Assembly (NCBI GenBank): GCA_035471805.1
Contig: DATIPS010000011.1
Location: 1 to 64,000, forward strand
Reading direction: 5' to 3'
Length of the DNA stretch: 64,000 nt
Origin: Acidimicrobiia bacterium
Lineage (GTDB): Bacteria; Actinomycetota; Acidimicrobiia; Spongiisociales; JAHEDJ01
This document shows, piece by piece, positions 34,456 to 42,862 of the stretch. The notes under the pieces are model-generated. The model made no database searches. It was not told the origin of the DNA and worked only from the letters and a program-made list of their open reading frames with translations. A program made the translations under genes and the position numbers. Each line of letters opens with the position of its first letter. Position 1 is the stretch's first letter.

Positions 34456-35369
34456 GTAGGGTCGTCGACATGGCCGCAGGTCGCCAAGCCAGAACCACTC
34501 CGATCCGGGTCGACGGGATGACGCCGGCGAGGGTCGACCCGCTGGTTTCGCCGGAGTGGTTGCTCGATCGAGCGGGAGACCCCGACCTGGTCGTAGTGGA
34601 GGTGTCTTTCTACCAACCCGATACGGCCGCCTACTTCTCCGGCCACATCGATGGAGCTCACTACGCCTACTGGAAAGACTTGCTCTGGCATGAGCTGGAC
34701 CGGGAGTTCGCCCGCCCGACGGTGTTGGCGGATCGCCTGGGTGCGCTGGGAGTAGGGGATGAAACGACCCTGGTGCTGGTGGGCGATCCGGTCCAGTTCG
34801 CCACTTACGCATATTGGGTCCTCGCCATGTCCGGATTCGAGGAACGGACGGCCGTGCTCGATGGCGGGCGCGAGACCTGGGCGAGGCGGGCCTACCCTCA
34901 GACGGATGATCGCCCGGTTGCCGTGCGGAGGACCCCGACCCCCGGTCGAGCCGACGACACCTGTCGAATAGGACGCGAAGGCGTGCTGGCCGGTCTCGAA
35001 GATCCGCGCCGGGTGCTCATCGACCTGCGCTCGGCTGAGGAGTACTCCGGGGAGCGAGTGGCGCCTCTCACGGCCCCCTTCGATCACGGCGCGGAGCGAC
35101 GTGGCCACATTCCCGGAGCTCGCCACCTTCCGCGGGAGAAGCTCCTCACGGAAGAGGGAACCTTCAAATCACCGGATGAGTTGTGGGCCGAGTTCCGGCA
35201 GGTCGGGGTCTCAGACGACCACGAGATCGTCACCTCGTGTCGCTTGAGCCACCGGGCCTCTCTCGGATGGTTCGTTCTCACCAGGTTGCTCGGACGAGAG
35301 CACGTTCGCGTATACGACGGTTCGTGGACCGAGTGGGGATCGATCGTCGGATATCCCGTCGAGCGTTAG
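34452..35369 (+). CDS. Sulfurtransferase with tandem rhodanese domains
   Basis: A 305-residue two-domain rhodanese. The N-terminal inactive-type domain contains WLLDRAGDPDLVVVEVSFY and FSGHIDGAHYAYW. The C-terminal domain has the GHIPGARHLPREKLL motif and the active loop VTSCRLSHRASL, with Cys at about residue 260. It transfers sulfane sulfur from thiosulfate or a mercapto acid to an acceptor such as cyanide or sulfite. The GTG at 34452 overlaps the EamA-B stop. The active loop CRLSHR differs from CRKGVT-type loops, so the sulfur donor is open. It is convergent with the IolN-like gene. Confidence 0.85.
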   Translation: MSRVVDMAAGRQARTTPIRVDGMTPARVDPLVSPEWLLDRAGDPDLVVVEVSFYQPDTAAYFSGHIDGAHYAYWKDLLWHELDREFARPTVLADRLGALGVGDETTLVLVGDPVQFATYAYWVLAMSGFEERTAVLDGGRETWARRAYPQTDDRPVAVRRTPTPGRADDTCRIGREGVLAGLEDPRRVLIDLRSAEEYSGERVAPLTAPFDHGAERRGHIPGARHLPREKLLTEEGTFKSPDELWAEFRQVGVSDDHEIVTSCRLSHRASLGWFVLTRLLGREHVRVYDGSWTEWGSIVGYPVER

Positions 35370-35380
35370 TTGCGAGCGGC

Positions 35381-36463
35381 TCACTCGAAGGGTCGCCACA
35401 GGCGGTAGGGGTTCAGGTATCCCGGTTCGCCGGGTTTCTTGAGATAGCCCTCGATCTCGGCCCGGGAGAAGAGCGTGACCTCTTCAACGGGTGGCGTCGT
35501 GCCCGGCGGGAAGGCTTCCAGGATGTCGTCGATCAGCAGGGTCAGATACTCGAGAGCCGCCGCCACCGGCCGCTTGGCCTTGGCGGCAGCGGCCTTGGTG
35601 GAGTTGCCGACCACACCCTCCGGGGTGGCCCGAAACTCCAGGGGAGTGTTGTTGCGTACGCTCCACCACAGGTTGGGCCGGTTCAGGCTCTGGGCCGACT
35701 TGTTGAAGTGCCCGTCCGGGAGGTAGCCGCGTGGCTCCGTATCCACAGCTCTGCCCATCTCGACCGTCTCGGGCGCCAGCAACAGTGCCAGGGACGTTTC
35801 CGACTCGTCGGCGTGAATGAAGTCCTCCTCGAAGGGGCCGCCCCGATCCTCCGTGCGGAAGAACTCGGCCATCGCCGCGCACCAGTCGTAGGCCACCGCG
35901 AAGAAGGGGAGTTCCGGGTAGCGAAGGGCAAAGATGTCGATCGCAGAGGCGATGATCCAGTGTTGCGCATGGTTGTTCACGAAGATCATCTTGCGGTAGC
36001 CCTGCGACCACAGTCCGAACATCACGTCGACCAGTTGTCGTTCGAGGACCCCCGGGCTGATCGGGATCGTGCCGATCATTCCGATGTGGTGTTTGGGGTG
36101 GTTTCCGTAACTCCACGGCGTATGGGCCAGGTTGACCTCGTTCCCCCGTTTGGCCGTGTGGCGTCGTACCGCTTCCACCAGCCGGGTGACTTGCAGGGTG
36201 TCCTGAGCAGGAACACTGTGCGGGCCGTGCAGTTCGCTGGACCCGAGGGGTATCAGCACCACATCGTTCCTGGCGAGTTTCTCCTGCTGCTCGGTGACGT
36301 GGGTCATCTGGATGTAGCAGCCCGGGGTCTCGATCTCCCCGGGGGAGGGGACCTCGTAATCCTCAGTGAGGATTCGGTCGATCTCGGTGTCGGACGCCTC
36401 CCAGATCCGCCGCTTCAGGTCACCGACCGCGTTGAACTCGAACTCGGGGTGTGTTGTCGCCAT
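35381..36463 (-). CDS. iolN: Creatininase-family hydrolase, 3-dehydro-scyllo-inosose hydrolase (IolN)-like
   Basis: A 360-residue creatininase-fold protein, longer than a typical creatininase (about 260). The metal-binding motifs are PLGSSELHGPHSVPAQDT, MIFVNNHAQHWII and FIHADESETSLALLLAP. In Thermotoga the ring-opening 3-dehydro-scyllo-inosose hydrolase belongs to this family and sits with IolO and IolM, as it does here. That context is the main reason for the call. The ATG at 36463 has AGGAAGG about 8 nt upstream; the TTG at 36490 is weaker. Expected role: opening the diketo-inositol ring to 5-keto-L-gluconate. A different creatininase-like amidase remains possible. Confidence 0.62.
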   Translation of the reverse strand: MATTHPEFEFNAVGDLKRRIWEASDTEIDRILTEDYEVPSPGEIETPGCYIQMTHVTEQQEKLARNDVVLIPLGSSELHGPHSVPAQDTLQVTRLVEAVRRHTAKRGNEVNLAHTPWSYGNHPKHHIGMIGTIPISPGVLERQLVDVMFGLWSQGYRKMIFVNNHAQHWIIASAIDIFALRYPELPFFAVAYDWCAAMAEFFRTEDRGGPFEEDFIHADESETSLALLLAPETVEMGRAVDTEPRGYLPDGHFNKSAQSLNRPNLWWSVRNNTPLEFRATPEGVVGNSTKAAAAKAKRPVAAALEYLTLLIDDILEAFPPGTTPPVEEVTLFSRAEIEGYLKKPGEPGYLNPYRLWRPFE

Positions 36464-36555
36464 GGGCGCCGCCTTCCTGTTAGTCGTCAATCCTTGGACC
36501 CTGGATCAGGTTCCTGTCGTCAACATTCGTCCGCTCGGGAACGCACTCTCGAGGT

Positions 36556-37365
36556 TCATAGGGTTCTGAAGAACTCGACCGCCTGCCGGGCGGCAGTTCG
36601 GTTGTCCGGATGGGGCAGGATCTCAGCCGACAGATAGCCGTCGTAGTGGAGGTCCCTCAACACCCCGGCCAGTTCGTGGAAGTCGATGTGCCCTCGGCCG
36701 GCAGCCAGGCGGTTGCTGTCTGTGAACTGGGCGTGGAGGATCCTTCCCCCCGCCGACCGCAACGACTCCGCCAGTGACGCCTCTTCGATGTTCATGTGAA
36801 AGGTGTCCGGCAGGACTCCCACGTTGTCGAGGCCCACTTCAGCGATGAACTGCAGCGTCTCGTCGATCGTGTTGAGGAAATTGGTCTCGTATCGATTGAT
36901 CGGTTCCACCACCAGAGAGACCTTCCGGCCGGCTGCGTATTCGGCCATCTCTCTCACAGCCGCGACGGCCCGCCGGTATTGATCGAGCCGCTCGCTCTCG
37001 ACGCCGCCGAGTTCGCCACGCACACCGCCGATCACCACCAGTGCTTCCCAGGGAGCTGCCAGGTCGATGATGCGGTTCATCCGCTCGCGCAGATGTGTCC
37101 GGACCTCGGCGTCGTCGGAGGTCAACGACCAGCCGTCTGAGTAGAAGGACTGTCCGGTCGCCAGCGCCGAGACTCGAACACCCCGGCGACGGGCTTGGTC
37201 GTTGCATGCCACGACGGCGGGGTCCGACGGATCGCGTACGCTCATCTCAATCGCGTCGAATCCGAGTTCCTCTGCAGCGTCGAGCGCTGCCTCCCAATCC
37301 CCCGCGAACAGCAGAGGAGCGAAGTCGGCAGAGGTCGGTGAGATCGCCATGCTGGTCTTGAACAT
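36556..37365 (-). CDS. iolO: TIM-barrel sugar isomerase/epimerase, 5-keto-L-gluconate epimerase (IolO)-like
   Basis: A 269-residue xylose-isomerase-like TIM barrel. Blocks that resemble Thermotoga IolO as I recall it include AIEMSVRDPS, ATGQSFYSDGWSLT, LVVIGGVRGE, VVEPINRYETNFLNTIDE, GVLPDTFHMNIEEASL, and FTDSNRLAAGRGHIDF. Metal and catalytic Glu/His/Asp positions are in these blocks. In that pathway the enzyme converts 5-keto-L-gluconate to D-tagaturonate. It lies between the IolN-like and Zn-dehydrogenase genes on the same strand. The start at 37365 has a weak RBS and follows an 84-residue ORF by 6 bp. Confidence 0.7.
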   Translation of the reverse strand: MFKTSMAISPTSADFAPLLFAGDWEAALDAAEELGFDAIEMSVRDPSDPAVVACNDQARRRGVRVSALATGQSFYSDGWSLTSDDAEVRTHLRERMNRIIDLAAPWEALVVIGGVRGELGGVESERLDQYRRAVAAVREMAEYAAGRKVSLVVEPINRYETNFLNTIDETLQFIAEVGLDNVGVLPDTFHMNIEEASLAESLRSAGGRILHAQFTDSNRLAAGRGHIDFHELAGVLRDLHYDGYLSAEILPHPDNRTAARQAVEFFRTL

Positions 37366-37371
37366 CGGGCC

Positions 37372-37626
37372 TCAGTCCATGCCGGGTTCGATCCACCTCG
37401 AGAGTGGTGGATATGCGAACGTGTCGAGATGCCGGCCGCCGGGCTGCATCGGGCCTCCAAACAAGGCTGTTGCGTGCGCGCGGACCGGAGCCGGGCGGTG
37501 CGCTTCGCCGTTGCCGACCGCGACGGTGGCCGGGTCGTTTTCCTCGGGTCGAACTTCGATCTGTCCTCCTAGTTTGGTGCGGATGCATTCGGGGGTTTTG
37601 CCTGCCGCCCACGATGCCACCATCAC
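37372..37626 (-). CDS. Hypothetical small protein in the iol-like operon (84 aa)
   Basis: An 84-residue frame between the Zn-dehydrogenase stop (8 bp upstream) and the IolO-like start (6 bp downstream), all on the same strand. Codon third positions are rich in G and C like the neighbours. The sequence is polar with a GGPMQPGGRHLDTF stretch, and has no signal peptide or membrane segment. I do not recognise a family. A GTG at 37629 is an alternative start, and no good RBS is visible. Tight packing makes it likely to be translated, but it could be a relic or an RNA leader. Confidence 0.42.
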   Translation of the reverse strand: MMVASWAAGKTPECIRTKLGGQIEVRPEENDPATVAVGNGEAHRPAPVRAHATALFGGPMQPGGRHLDTFAYPPLSRWIEPGMD

Positions 37627-37634
37627 CGTTTCGC

Positions 37635-38708
37635 CTACCCGGTGTTCGGCTGGACCAGCACCTTGATCGCCCCGTCGATCCGTTGCGTGAACGTCTCGTA
37701 GGCGGCTGCGAAGTCCTTCAATGGGAATCTGTGGGTCGTGACGGTGTCAACGTCGATCTTGCCGGCGGCGATCAACGGGATGACCTCCGCACACTCGCCG
37801 GGATTGGCCCGTACGCCGTAGAGATCCATCTCCTCGATGACGAGGCGGCCGAGGGGTAGCTCTGAGCCCTCGAGCGGAACACCGATCAATGCGACCCTGC
37901 CACCCTTGCGAGTCATCTCGATGGCGTCGCGGGTCGATGTGCCGCGGGCGGCCGTGTCGACGGTCATGTGAGCGCCCAGACCGTCGGTGAGGTCTCGCAC
38001 TGCCTGAGGCCCGTCCACCAGGCTGTTGTCGACCACTTCGGCACCGAGCGCTGCGGCGGTTTCCAGACGGGGCCCCCGTCCAACCACGATCACCCGTGCC
38101 GCGCCGAGTTGTGCGGCGCACTGGGCGGCCAGCAGGCCCTGGGCTCCCGGCCCGATGATCGCCACCGTGTCGCCCGGCATCACCCGGCCGCGTTTCACCG
38201 CGTGCAAGGCGATCGAGCTTGCATCGACCAGCGCGGCCTGTTCGAGTGTCATCGAATCGGGGATCGGGAAGACCGACTTGATCGAGCTGTTGTGGAACTG
38301 CCGGAGAGCCCCGGTGCTGTAGTGGCCGTAATGCCGATGATTGCGGTCCTCGTGTCCGTAGTTCTCGCAGAGCGTGTATCGACCGATCGTGCACATCCGG
38401 CAGTACCCGCAACCGGAGTGGGCCGTACCGGCTACCCGATCTCCGACCGCCCATCCGAATGCGCCGGCACCTTCCCCGAGGCCGACGACCTCTCCTGACC
38501 ATTCGTGGCCGGGCGTGTACGGGTATCCGCCCGGCCAGCCCTTCTTCAGGAAGTTCCCTGAGATGATCTCCTTGTCCGTCCCGCAAATCGCCACCGAGTG
38601 GACTTTGCACAGCACCTCGAGGGGTCCGGCAGCAGGCACATCGGTGTTCTGTATCGCGAACTCGTTGGGACCGGTTAGGACGAGTGCATCCATCGACTGT
38701 CCGGGCAT
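37635..38708 (-). CDS. Zinc-dependent alcohol/polyol dehydrogenase (IolM-like context)
   Basis: A 357-residue MDR enzyme. The catalytic-zinc motif is VAICGTDKE with TPGHEWSGEV. The structural-zinc lobe is SGCGYCRMCTIGRYTLCEN, and the Rossmann motif is GPGAQGLLAAQC. It should oxidise a secondary alcohol with NAD(P). In the Thermotoga inositol route the second oxidation (scyllo-inosose to 3-dehydro-scyllo-inosose) is done by an MDR enzyme, IolM, encoded with IolN and IolO. The same trio order here suggests that role. AGGAGG lies 5 nt before the ATG at 38708. Threonine- or sorbitol-dehydrogenase-like activity is the alternative. Confidence 0.8.
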   Translation of the reverse strand: MPGQSMDALVLTGPNEFAIQNTDVPAAGPLEVLCKVHSVAICGTDKEIISGNFLKKGWPGGYPYTPGHEWSGEVVGLGEGAGAFGWAVGDRVAGTAHSGCGYCRMCTIGRYTLCENYGHEDRNHRHYGHYSTGALRQFHNSSIKSVFPIPDSMTLEQAALVDASSIALHAVKRGRVMPGDTVAIIGPGAQGLLAAQCAAQLGAARVIVVGRGPRLETAAALGAEVVDNSLVDGPQAVRDLTDGLGAHMTVDTAARGTSTRDAIEMTRKGGRVALIGVPLEGSELPLGRLVIEEMDLYGVRANPGECAEVIPLIAAGKIDVDTVTTHRFPLKDFAAAYETFTQRIDGAIKVLVQPNTG

Positions 38709-38971
38709 GTGTCCTCCTGTGGCCGGGCCGGTCGCCCGGGGACGAGGAGCCGGGCGGGGCACCGTCTTGTTGTTCCAACCCTACGGAACCGGGAGCCTCC
38801 CGGCAGGGTCGAAGGTCCTAAGCGCGGCAGCGATTCTCCCCTCCTGGCGCCCTCCGTCTCTCAAGAGGGGGCGGCTGTGGAGCGCGCACGCGCCGGTCGC
38901 GCCCCGGAGGCCCTCGGTCTGGTGAGCCGCCTCAGGGGCGGGGGCCGTGGGCGGGTCGGGAAGGTGTGCTC

Positions 38972-40795
38972 TCAGCTCAGAAACCCGGCGGCTCTGGCCC
39001 TCTCGTCGAACACGCCGAGGACGCGCGCCTGCAGTTCGGCGAAGAACTCGGGAGTATTGAACTTGGGTACCTTGCTGTGCTCGATCGGGACGTGGGCCTC
39101 GGCCGGGACGACGTAGTCCTCCTCGACGAATCCCTGCCGTCGTTCGCTCGCGTAGCCGCGCAAGTAGGTTCTGCTCACGACTTCGCGCAAGTCATCGCCG
39201 GATACCGCCAGGCCGGCGGCCAACCGGAGGGCCTCGGCTTCGGCCTCGGGGTCGATGGCCGCGAACTTACAGAGTCCGGTGATGTCGTCCATCATGATCA
39301 TCGGACCGCGATTGGTTATGGCATCCACCCAGTAGTCCAGGCCCGTCTCGCGCTCGACCATCGCCAGCAGGAATGTGCGCATTCCCATGTGACCACCGGC
39401 CAGCGACCATGGGTAACCCGGGTTCGTGTGCGGCAGGTAAGCGGGGTACTCGACCCCCTTTGACTGCATGGCGTAATGCATGGACTCCAGTCGAGAAGCC
39501 AGCCGGAGCGAACCGTCGCCGATCTCGGGCAGCCTGCCTTCGCCCACCTCGCGAATGGCGTGTTCCGTGGCAGCCGCGTCACCGAAGGACAATCCGCCGG
39601 CGATGGGCAGATCGGGATTCCGACGATTGTGTTCCATGACAAAGCCGAGAGTCACCCCGAGAGATATGGAGTCCATCCCCAGCTGATCCACCAGTTCAAC
39701 GCGATCCAGCGCACCGTCCTGGTCGTAGAGACCGAGGTTGGATGAGAGGAGCGCCCATGGTTCGTAGTCGACCTTCGCCCGGAACGCACCCGCCGCGCCG
39801 TCGCTCTGCGCGTCGTACACGTTCTTGTGACATTTGATGCCGCACAAATAGCAGCTTTCCGCCTTGACCACGAAGGGACCGGCTTCGACGGAACTGCGTT
39901 GCAGTGCGAGGGCGTCCTGGGTGTCGGGCGGATGGAAGTTGAACTCGGGCAAGCCGCCCACTGCGTGCTGGGTCGGGATGTGACGCCAGGTTCCGCCGGC
40001 ACCGTCGTCCCGATACGGCTTGCTGCCCTCGCCGAGATTGATCAGGCGGTTCAGGTCTTTCAGGCCTCTGCCGGAGACGTTCGGGTTCGGACCATCTGCG
40101 GCGATGGCGAGGAGGTTCTTCGAGCCCATCACGCCGCCGTACCCGCCCCTTCCGCAGAATCGGGGTTTGGGATCACCGGTCTTGAGTTGGTTGTCGCTCG
40201 AGAGGGCGATTGAAGCGAATCGGACCGACTCGTAGTTCTCGCCGGCCGGGCCGATCACGGCGAAGTGGGCGTCCGGGTATCTGGTGTGGAGATCCTGGAT
40301 ACGGTCGTTTATGAGGCGCCCTTTCTGGTCCGTCGCGTCCAGGAACTCGACGGCGACCGGTCCGAGGGAGCCCCCGGGTTCCGCGCGCGGCGTCAGACGG
40401 ACCAGCGTCGGCTCCGGCGCCCGACCTGTGAAGATCACCTCGTCCACGCCCAGTCCGCGCAGTTTCGTTCCGAAATGACCGCTCCCGGCGGTCCACATCA
40501 GACCCGGGCGTCCGCTCAAAGAGCTCTTCAACGGCGAGTAGCCGTGGAAGTAGGTCCGCAAACCGGTCATGACCCTTGTGCCGCTCAGGAGACCGAGGTT
40601 CATGATGAGCGGAGCATCGGGGGAGTAGGGATCGGAAACCGGCAGGTCCCCCAGCAGCTTCGCCGCCCGGGCAATGCCTCCCAGAGCATCCTCGAGGTCC
40701 TCGCACGGGACCTGCTCCCAGCGAGCGGTGCCGGTGGACAGATCGATGTGATAGCGGCTCACCGTGAAGTCGGTCGCCGGTCGAAGTTCATCCAT
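38972..40795 (-). CDS. Aldehyde:ferredoxin oxidoreductase-family tungsto/molybdoenzyme
   Basis: A 607-residue AOR-type enzyme. The pterin-binding N-terminal domain includes GLRTYFHGYSPLKSS and GHFGTKLRGLGVDEV. The [4Fe-4S] ligands are in ESCYLCGIKCHK (C-x2-C-x3-C, about residues 320-330), with a distal Cys in DDITGLCKFA. A bis-pterin W or Mo centre is expected. It oxidises an aldehyde to an acid and passes electrons to ferredoxin. The length is normal. Upstream are a coupled 63-residue ORF and a promoter with an exact LacI-type operator between -35 and -10. AOR in a probable aerobe is unusual but known. Confidence 0.88.
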   Translation of the reverse strand: MDELRPATDFTVSRYHIDLSTGTARWEQVPCEDLEDALGGIARAAKLLGDLPVSDPYSPDAPLIMNLGLLSGTRVMTGLRTYFHGYSPLKSSLSGRPGLMWTAGSGHFGTKLRGLGVDEVIFTGRAPEPTLVRLTPRAEPGGSLGPVAVEFLDATDQKGRLINDRIQDLHTRYPDAHFAVIGPAGENYESVRFASIALSSDNQLKTGDPKPRFCGRGGYGGVMGSKNLLAIAADGPNPNVSGRGLKDLNRLINLGEGSKPYRDDGAGGTWRHIPTQHAVGGLPEFNFHPPDTQDALALQRSSVEAGPFVVKAESCYLCGIKCHKNVYDAQSDGAAGAFRAKVDYEPWALLSSNLGLYDQDGALDRVELVDQLGMDSISLGVTLGFVMEHNRRNPDLPIAGGLSFGDAAATEHAIREVGEGRLPEIGDGSLRLASRLESMHYAMQSKGVEYPAYLPHTNPGYPWSLAGGHMGMRTFLLAMVERETGLDYWVDAITNRGPMIMMDDITGLCKFAAIDPEAEAEALRLAAGLAVSGDDLREVVSRTYLRGYASERRQGFVEEDYVVPAEAHVPIEHSKVPKFNTPEFFAELQARVLGVFDERARAAGFLS

Positions 40796-40979
40796 CGTGA
40801 CCCCTTCTCATCGAAACGGATTCTTCGAGTTCCGCCAGGTTGGTTCCGGCAACGTCCGGTTGCCGGACCTCGTCGGATCCGTCGGTGACGACGATTGCGA
40901 AGCTCAACGGTACAAGGGCAAGCTCCTCGACCGAGGAATCCGGGTGGCGAGTGCCGATAGTCTCCACATGTCGAGGCAC
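40788..40979 (-). CDS. Hypothetical 63-aa leader protein overlapping the AOR gene
   Basis: A 63-residue frame that ends 8 bp inside the AOR gene. I favour the GTG at 40979, with GGAG 8 nt upstream; the GTG at 40988 is a longer alternative. The predicted AOR-operon promoter ends about 25 bp upstream, so this would be the first cistron. The sequence has a charged start, a short hydrophobic stretch (ALVPLSFAIVV) and an acidic tail. I do not recognise the family, and it does not end in the GG of MoaD-like carriers. It could be a maturation partner, a small subunit or a regulatory leader peptide. Confidence 0.5.
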   Translation of the reverse strand: MPRHVETIGTRHPDSSVEELALVPLSFAIVVTDGSDEVRQPDVAGTNLAELEESVSMRRGHDG

Positions 40980-41006
40980 TGCGGCCACTCCTTCGTCGAG
41001 ATCGAA

Positions 41007-41036
41007 AGTCTAGGCCGACAATCGTTTGCAGGGCAA
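41007..41036 (-). promoter_or_regulatory. Predicted promoter of the AOR operon
   Basis: Minus-strand TTGCCC at 41036-41031, an 18-bp spacer, and TAGACT at 41012-41007. The operator CAATCGTTTG at 41019-41028 fills the spacer, the classic place for repression by steric block. Confidence 0.6.
41019..41030. promoter_or_regulatory. LacI-family operator CAATCGTTTGCA (AOR)
   Basis: Exact core plus CA, located between the AOR operon and the LVIVD gene, which are on the same strand. It is inside the predicted AOR promoter spacer. Confidence 0.82.
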
Positions 41037-41078
41037 TGCGTTCCGTCGCTGATCGAGGACGCCGCCGAGGGCCGAGTA

Positions 41079-42236
41079 CTAGAGCGCGGCCTCCCGCATT
41101 CGGGACGCCAGTTCTTCGTCCGGCTCGAGGATGTACACCCCGCCGAAGACCCGGTCGGTGGCATAGACCAGGCCATCCTCAGCGACGAACACGTCGTTGA
41201 TCTGCACGTCCTCCTGGTTCGGCGGAGTCTCAGGAATCCAGTAGGCGATCTCTCTCGGTCTATAGGCATCGGCGAGGTCGTAGACCCGCAATCCGGCGTT
41301 GAAGTAGGTCAAGAAGGAGATCTCCTCGCTGATGTAGCTTCCGGGCCGGTTCTCGTGCAGGCAGTGCGCGCCGAATCGCAAGCCCCGGTCGCAGAAGTCG
41401 CCTTCCGGAACCGGCAAGACGGAGATCACCCGCGGATCCCGCTCGTCGGAAACGTCGACCACCCTCGCCAGGCGGGCTCCCCCCTCGCAGCGGTTCTTGG
41501 TCTCCTCGTCGGTGGTGACCACCAGGCCGCGTCCTCCCAGGTGCAGCATCGTGTGGCTCTCTCCACCCGGTGACCAATCGAGAGTCGAGACCATCTCCGG
41601 GTTGGAGACGTCGGAGATGTCGAGTATGACCATTCCCCGGTCCCACATTCCGACGTAGGCACGGTCGCCGTCGACGAGTGCGTGGTGGATGGGTCGAGCT
41701 GTTTCATACCCCGGATCTCCGGAGACATCTTCCCGTGGTGTCCACCACCGGCCCGCCTCCACCGGGTTCTGCGGATCACTCATGTCGACGATGACCAGGA
41801 TGCGGCCCTCGAATCCCTCCGGAATGGCAGACACGAAGGCATAGCGTCCACCCGTCCACCAGATACGATGCACGCCCCGCCCGCCGGATTCGAAGAACCC
41901 GATCTGCTGCGGATCAAACGGATCTTCCAGGTTGTAGACGGCCATCCCGGCCGAGTAGGGGTCGCCTCCCCGAAACTGCTCGTGATTGACGAGGAGCAGC
42001 CCATCGGCGACCTGAACCTTGTGGGTATGACTCCCCGCCGGGGACCTCCATTGTCTGACGACCGTCGGCTCGTTCACGTCTTCGACGTCGAGGATGCTGG
42101 TACCCATCCCACTGACACCGAAGTGACCGACGTAGAGGGCATTCCCTTCCCGGATCACCTGCATCCCGTCGCCGTAGCCGTTGAGGTTCGAGTGTCCAAC
42201 CTGTCTGAGTCCGCTCATTTCGGCCGGCCGCATCAT
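41079..42236 (-). CDS. LVIVD-repeat beta-propeller protein
   Basis: A 385-residue protein made of repeated propeller blades. Visible repeat units include TSILDVEDVNEPTVVRQW, LVIVDMSDPQNPVEAGRW, MVILDISDVSNPEMVSTL, ARVVDVSDERDPRVISVL and LRVYDLADAYRPREIAYW. This is the LVIVD pattern, giving about five to seven blades. No signal peptide is seen, so it is probably cytoplasmic. Function is unknown; such folds bind ligands or scaffold enzymes. The ATG at 42236 was chosen because GGGAG lies 5 nt upstream. The operator at 42420 lies in the spacer to the divergent lyase operon and could regulate both. Confidence 0.85.
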   Translation of the reverse strand: MMRPAEMSGLRQVGHSNLNGYGDGMQVIREGNALYVGHFGVSGMGTSILDVEDVNEPTVVRQWRSPAGSHTHKVQVADGLLLVNHEQFRGGDPYSAGMAVYNLEDPFDPQQIGFFESGGRGVHRIWWTGGRYAFVSAIPEGFEGRILVIVDMSDPQNPVEAGRWWTPREDVSGDPGYETARPIHHALVDGDRAYVGMWDRGMVILDISDVSNPEMVSTLDWSPGGESHTMLHLGGRGLVVTTDEETKNRCEGGARLARVVDVSDERDPRVISVLPVPEGDFCDRGLRFGAHCLHENRPGSYISEEISFLTYFNAGLRVYDLADAYRPREIAYWIPETPPNQEDVQINDVFVAEDGLVYATDRVFGGVYILEPDEELASRMREAAL

Positions 42237-42419
42237 GTCATCTCCCGTGTCGGATCGCGATTCCCCCGACGATCGTCGGACCAACCACGGCGTGCATGTT
42301 ATTGCGAGAGAGCCTTTCCCCGTCACGATGCCGGGACTCACCGCCGGCTCCCGCGTCCCGGCGGTGACCGGATGGTTCGCCGGCCGGCGTGGGCGCGCAC
42401 CCCCGCGAGTCCTAAGCTG

Positions 42420-42429
42420 CAATCGTTTG
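42420..42429. promoter_or_regulatory. LacI-family operator CAATCGTTTG (lyase operon)
   Basis: Exact core in the spacer between the LVIVD gene (minus) and the UxaA/SuyAB-like operon (plus). It lies 70 bp upstream of the small-subunit start and directly before a possible -10 (TACGAT at 42431-42436). Confidence 0.82.
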
Positions 42430-42498
42430 GTACGATACGGTTCCGTGCCGCCTGTCCGGCAGGTGGGAGTTGTCGGGCCGACGGGCGATGGGAGACAG

Positions 42499-42780
42499 AT
42501 GATTCAGTTCATCGTGCACGATGAAGGTGACTCGGTCGGAGTCGTCGTAGTCGAAGGAATCCAAAGAGGTGATGCCCTGTCCGGATGGATTCTGGACCAG
42601 CAGGCGGAGATCTCTGCCACGGCCCTCTCCGACATTCCGATCGGCCACAAGCTGGCTATTCGGGACCTTCAGGCAGGCGACACCGTCATCAAGTACGGAG
42701 TCGACATAGGCCGGACTGTGGCGCCGATCGCCGCCGGTGAGCACGCTCACGTCCACAACGTGAAGACGAAACGCTGGTGA
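42499..42780 (+). CDS. SAF-domain small subunit of a UxaA/SuyAB-type lyase
   Basis: A 93-residue SAF-domain protein with [19 protein letters not shown] at the start, [22 protein letters not shown] in the middle, and [17 protein letters not shown] at the end. This is equivalent to the N-terminal domain of E. coli UxaA but encoded alone, as in (2R)-sulfolactate sulfo-lyase SuyA. The opening DSVGV is more like SuyA than UxaA (DNVAVAL), from memory. It would pair with the large subunit 82 bp downstream. The ATG at 42499 has GGAG 4 nt upstream. The substrate could be sulfolactate or another 2,3-hydroxy acid. Confidence 0.78.
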   Translation: MIQFIVHDEGDSVGVVVVEGIQRGDALSGWILDQQAEISATALSDIPIGHKLAIRDLQAGDTVIKYGVDIGRTVAPIAAGEHAHVHNVKTKRW

Positions 42781-42862
42781 GCGCCGGTCGGCTGTTTCAT
42801 TACCCGCCGGCCGGGCGGCGGACCGCGGTGGTGAGCTCTTACGACAAGGAGACGGAGCGCCT

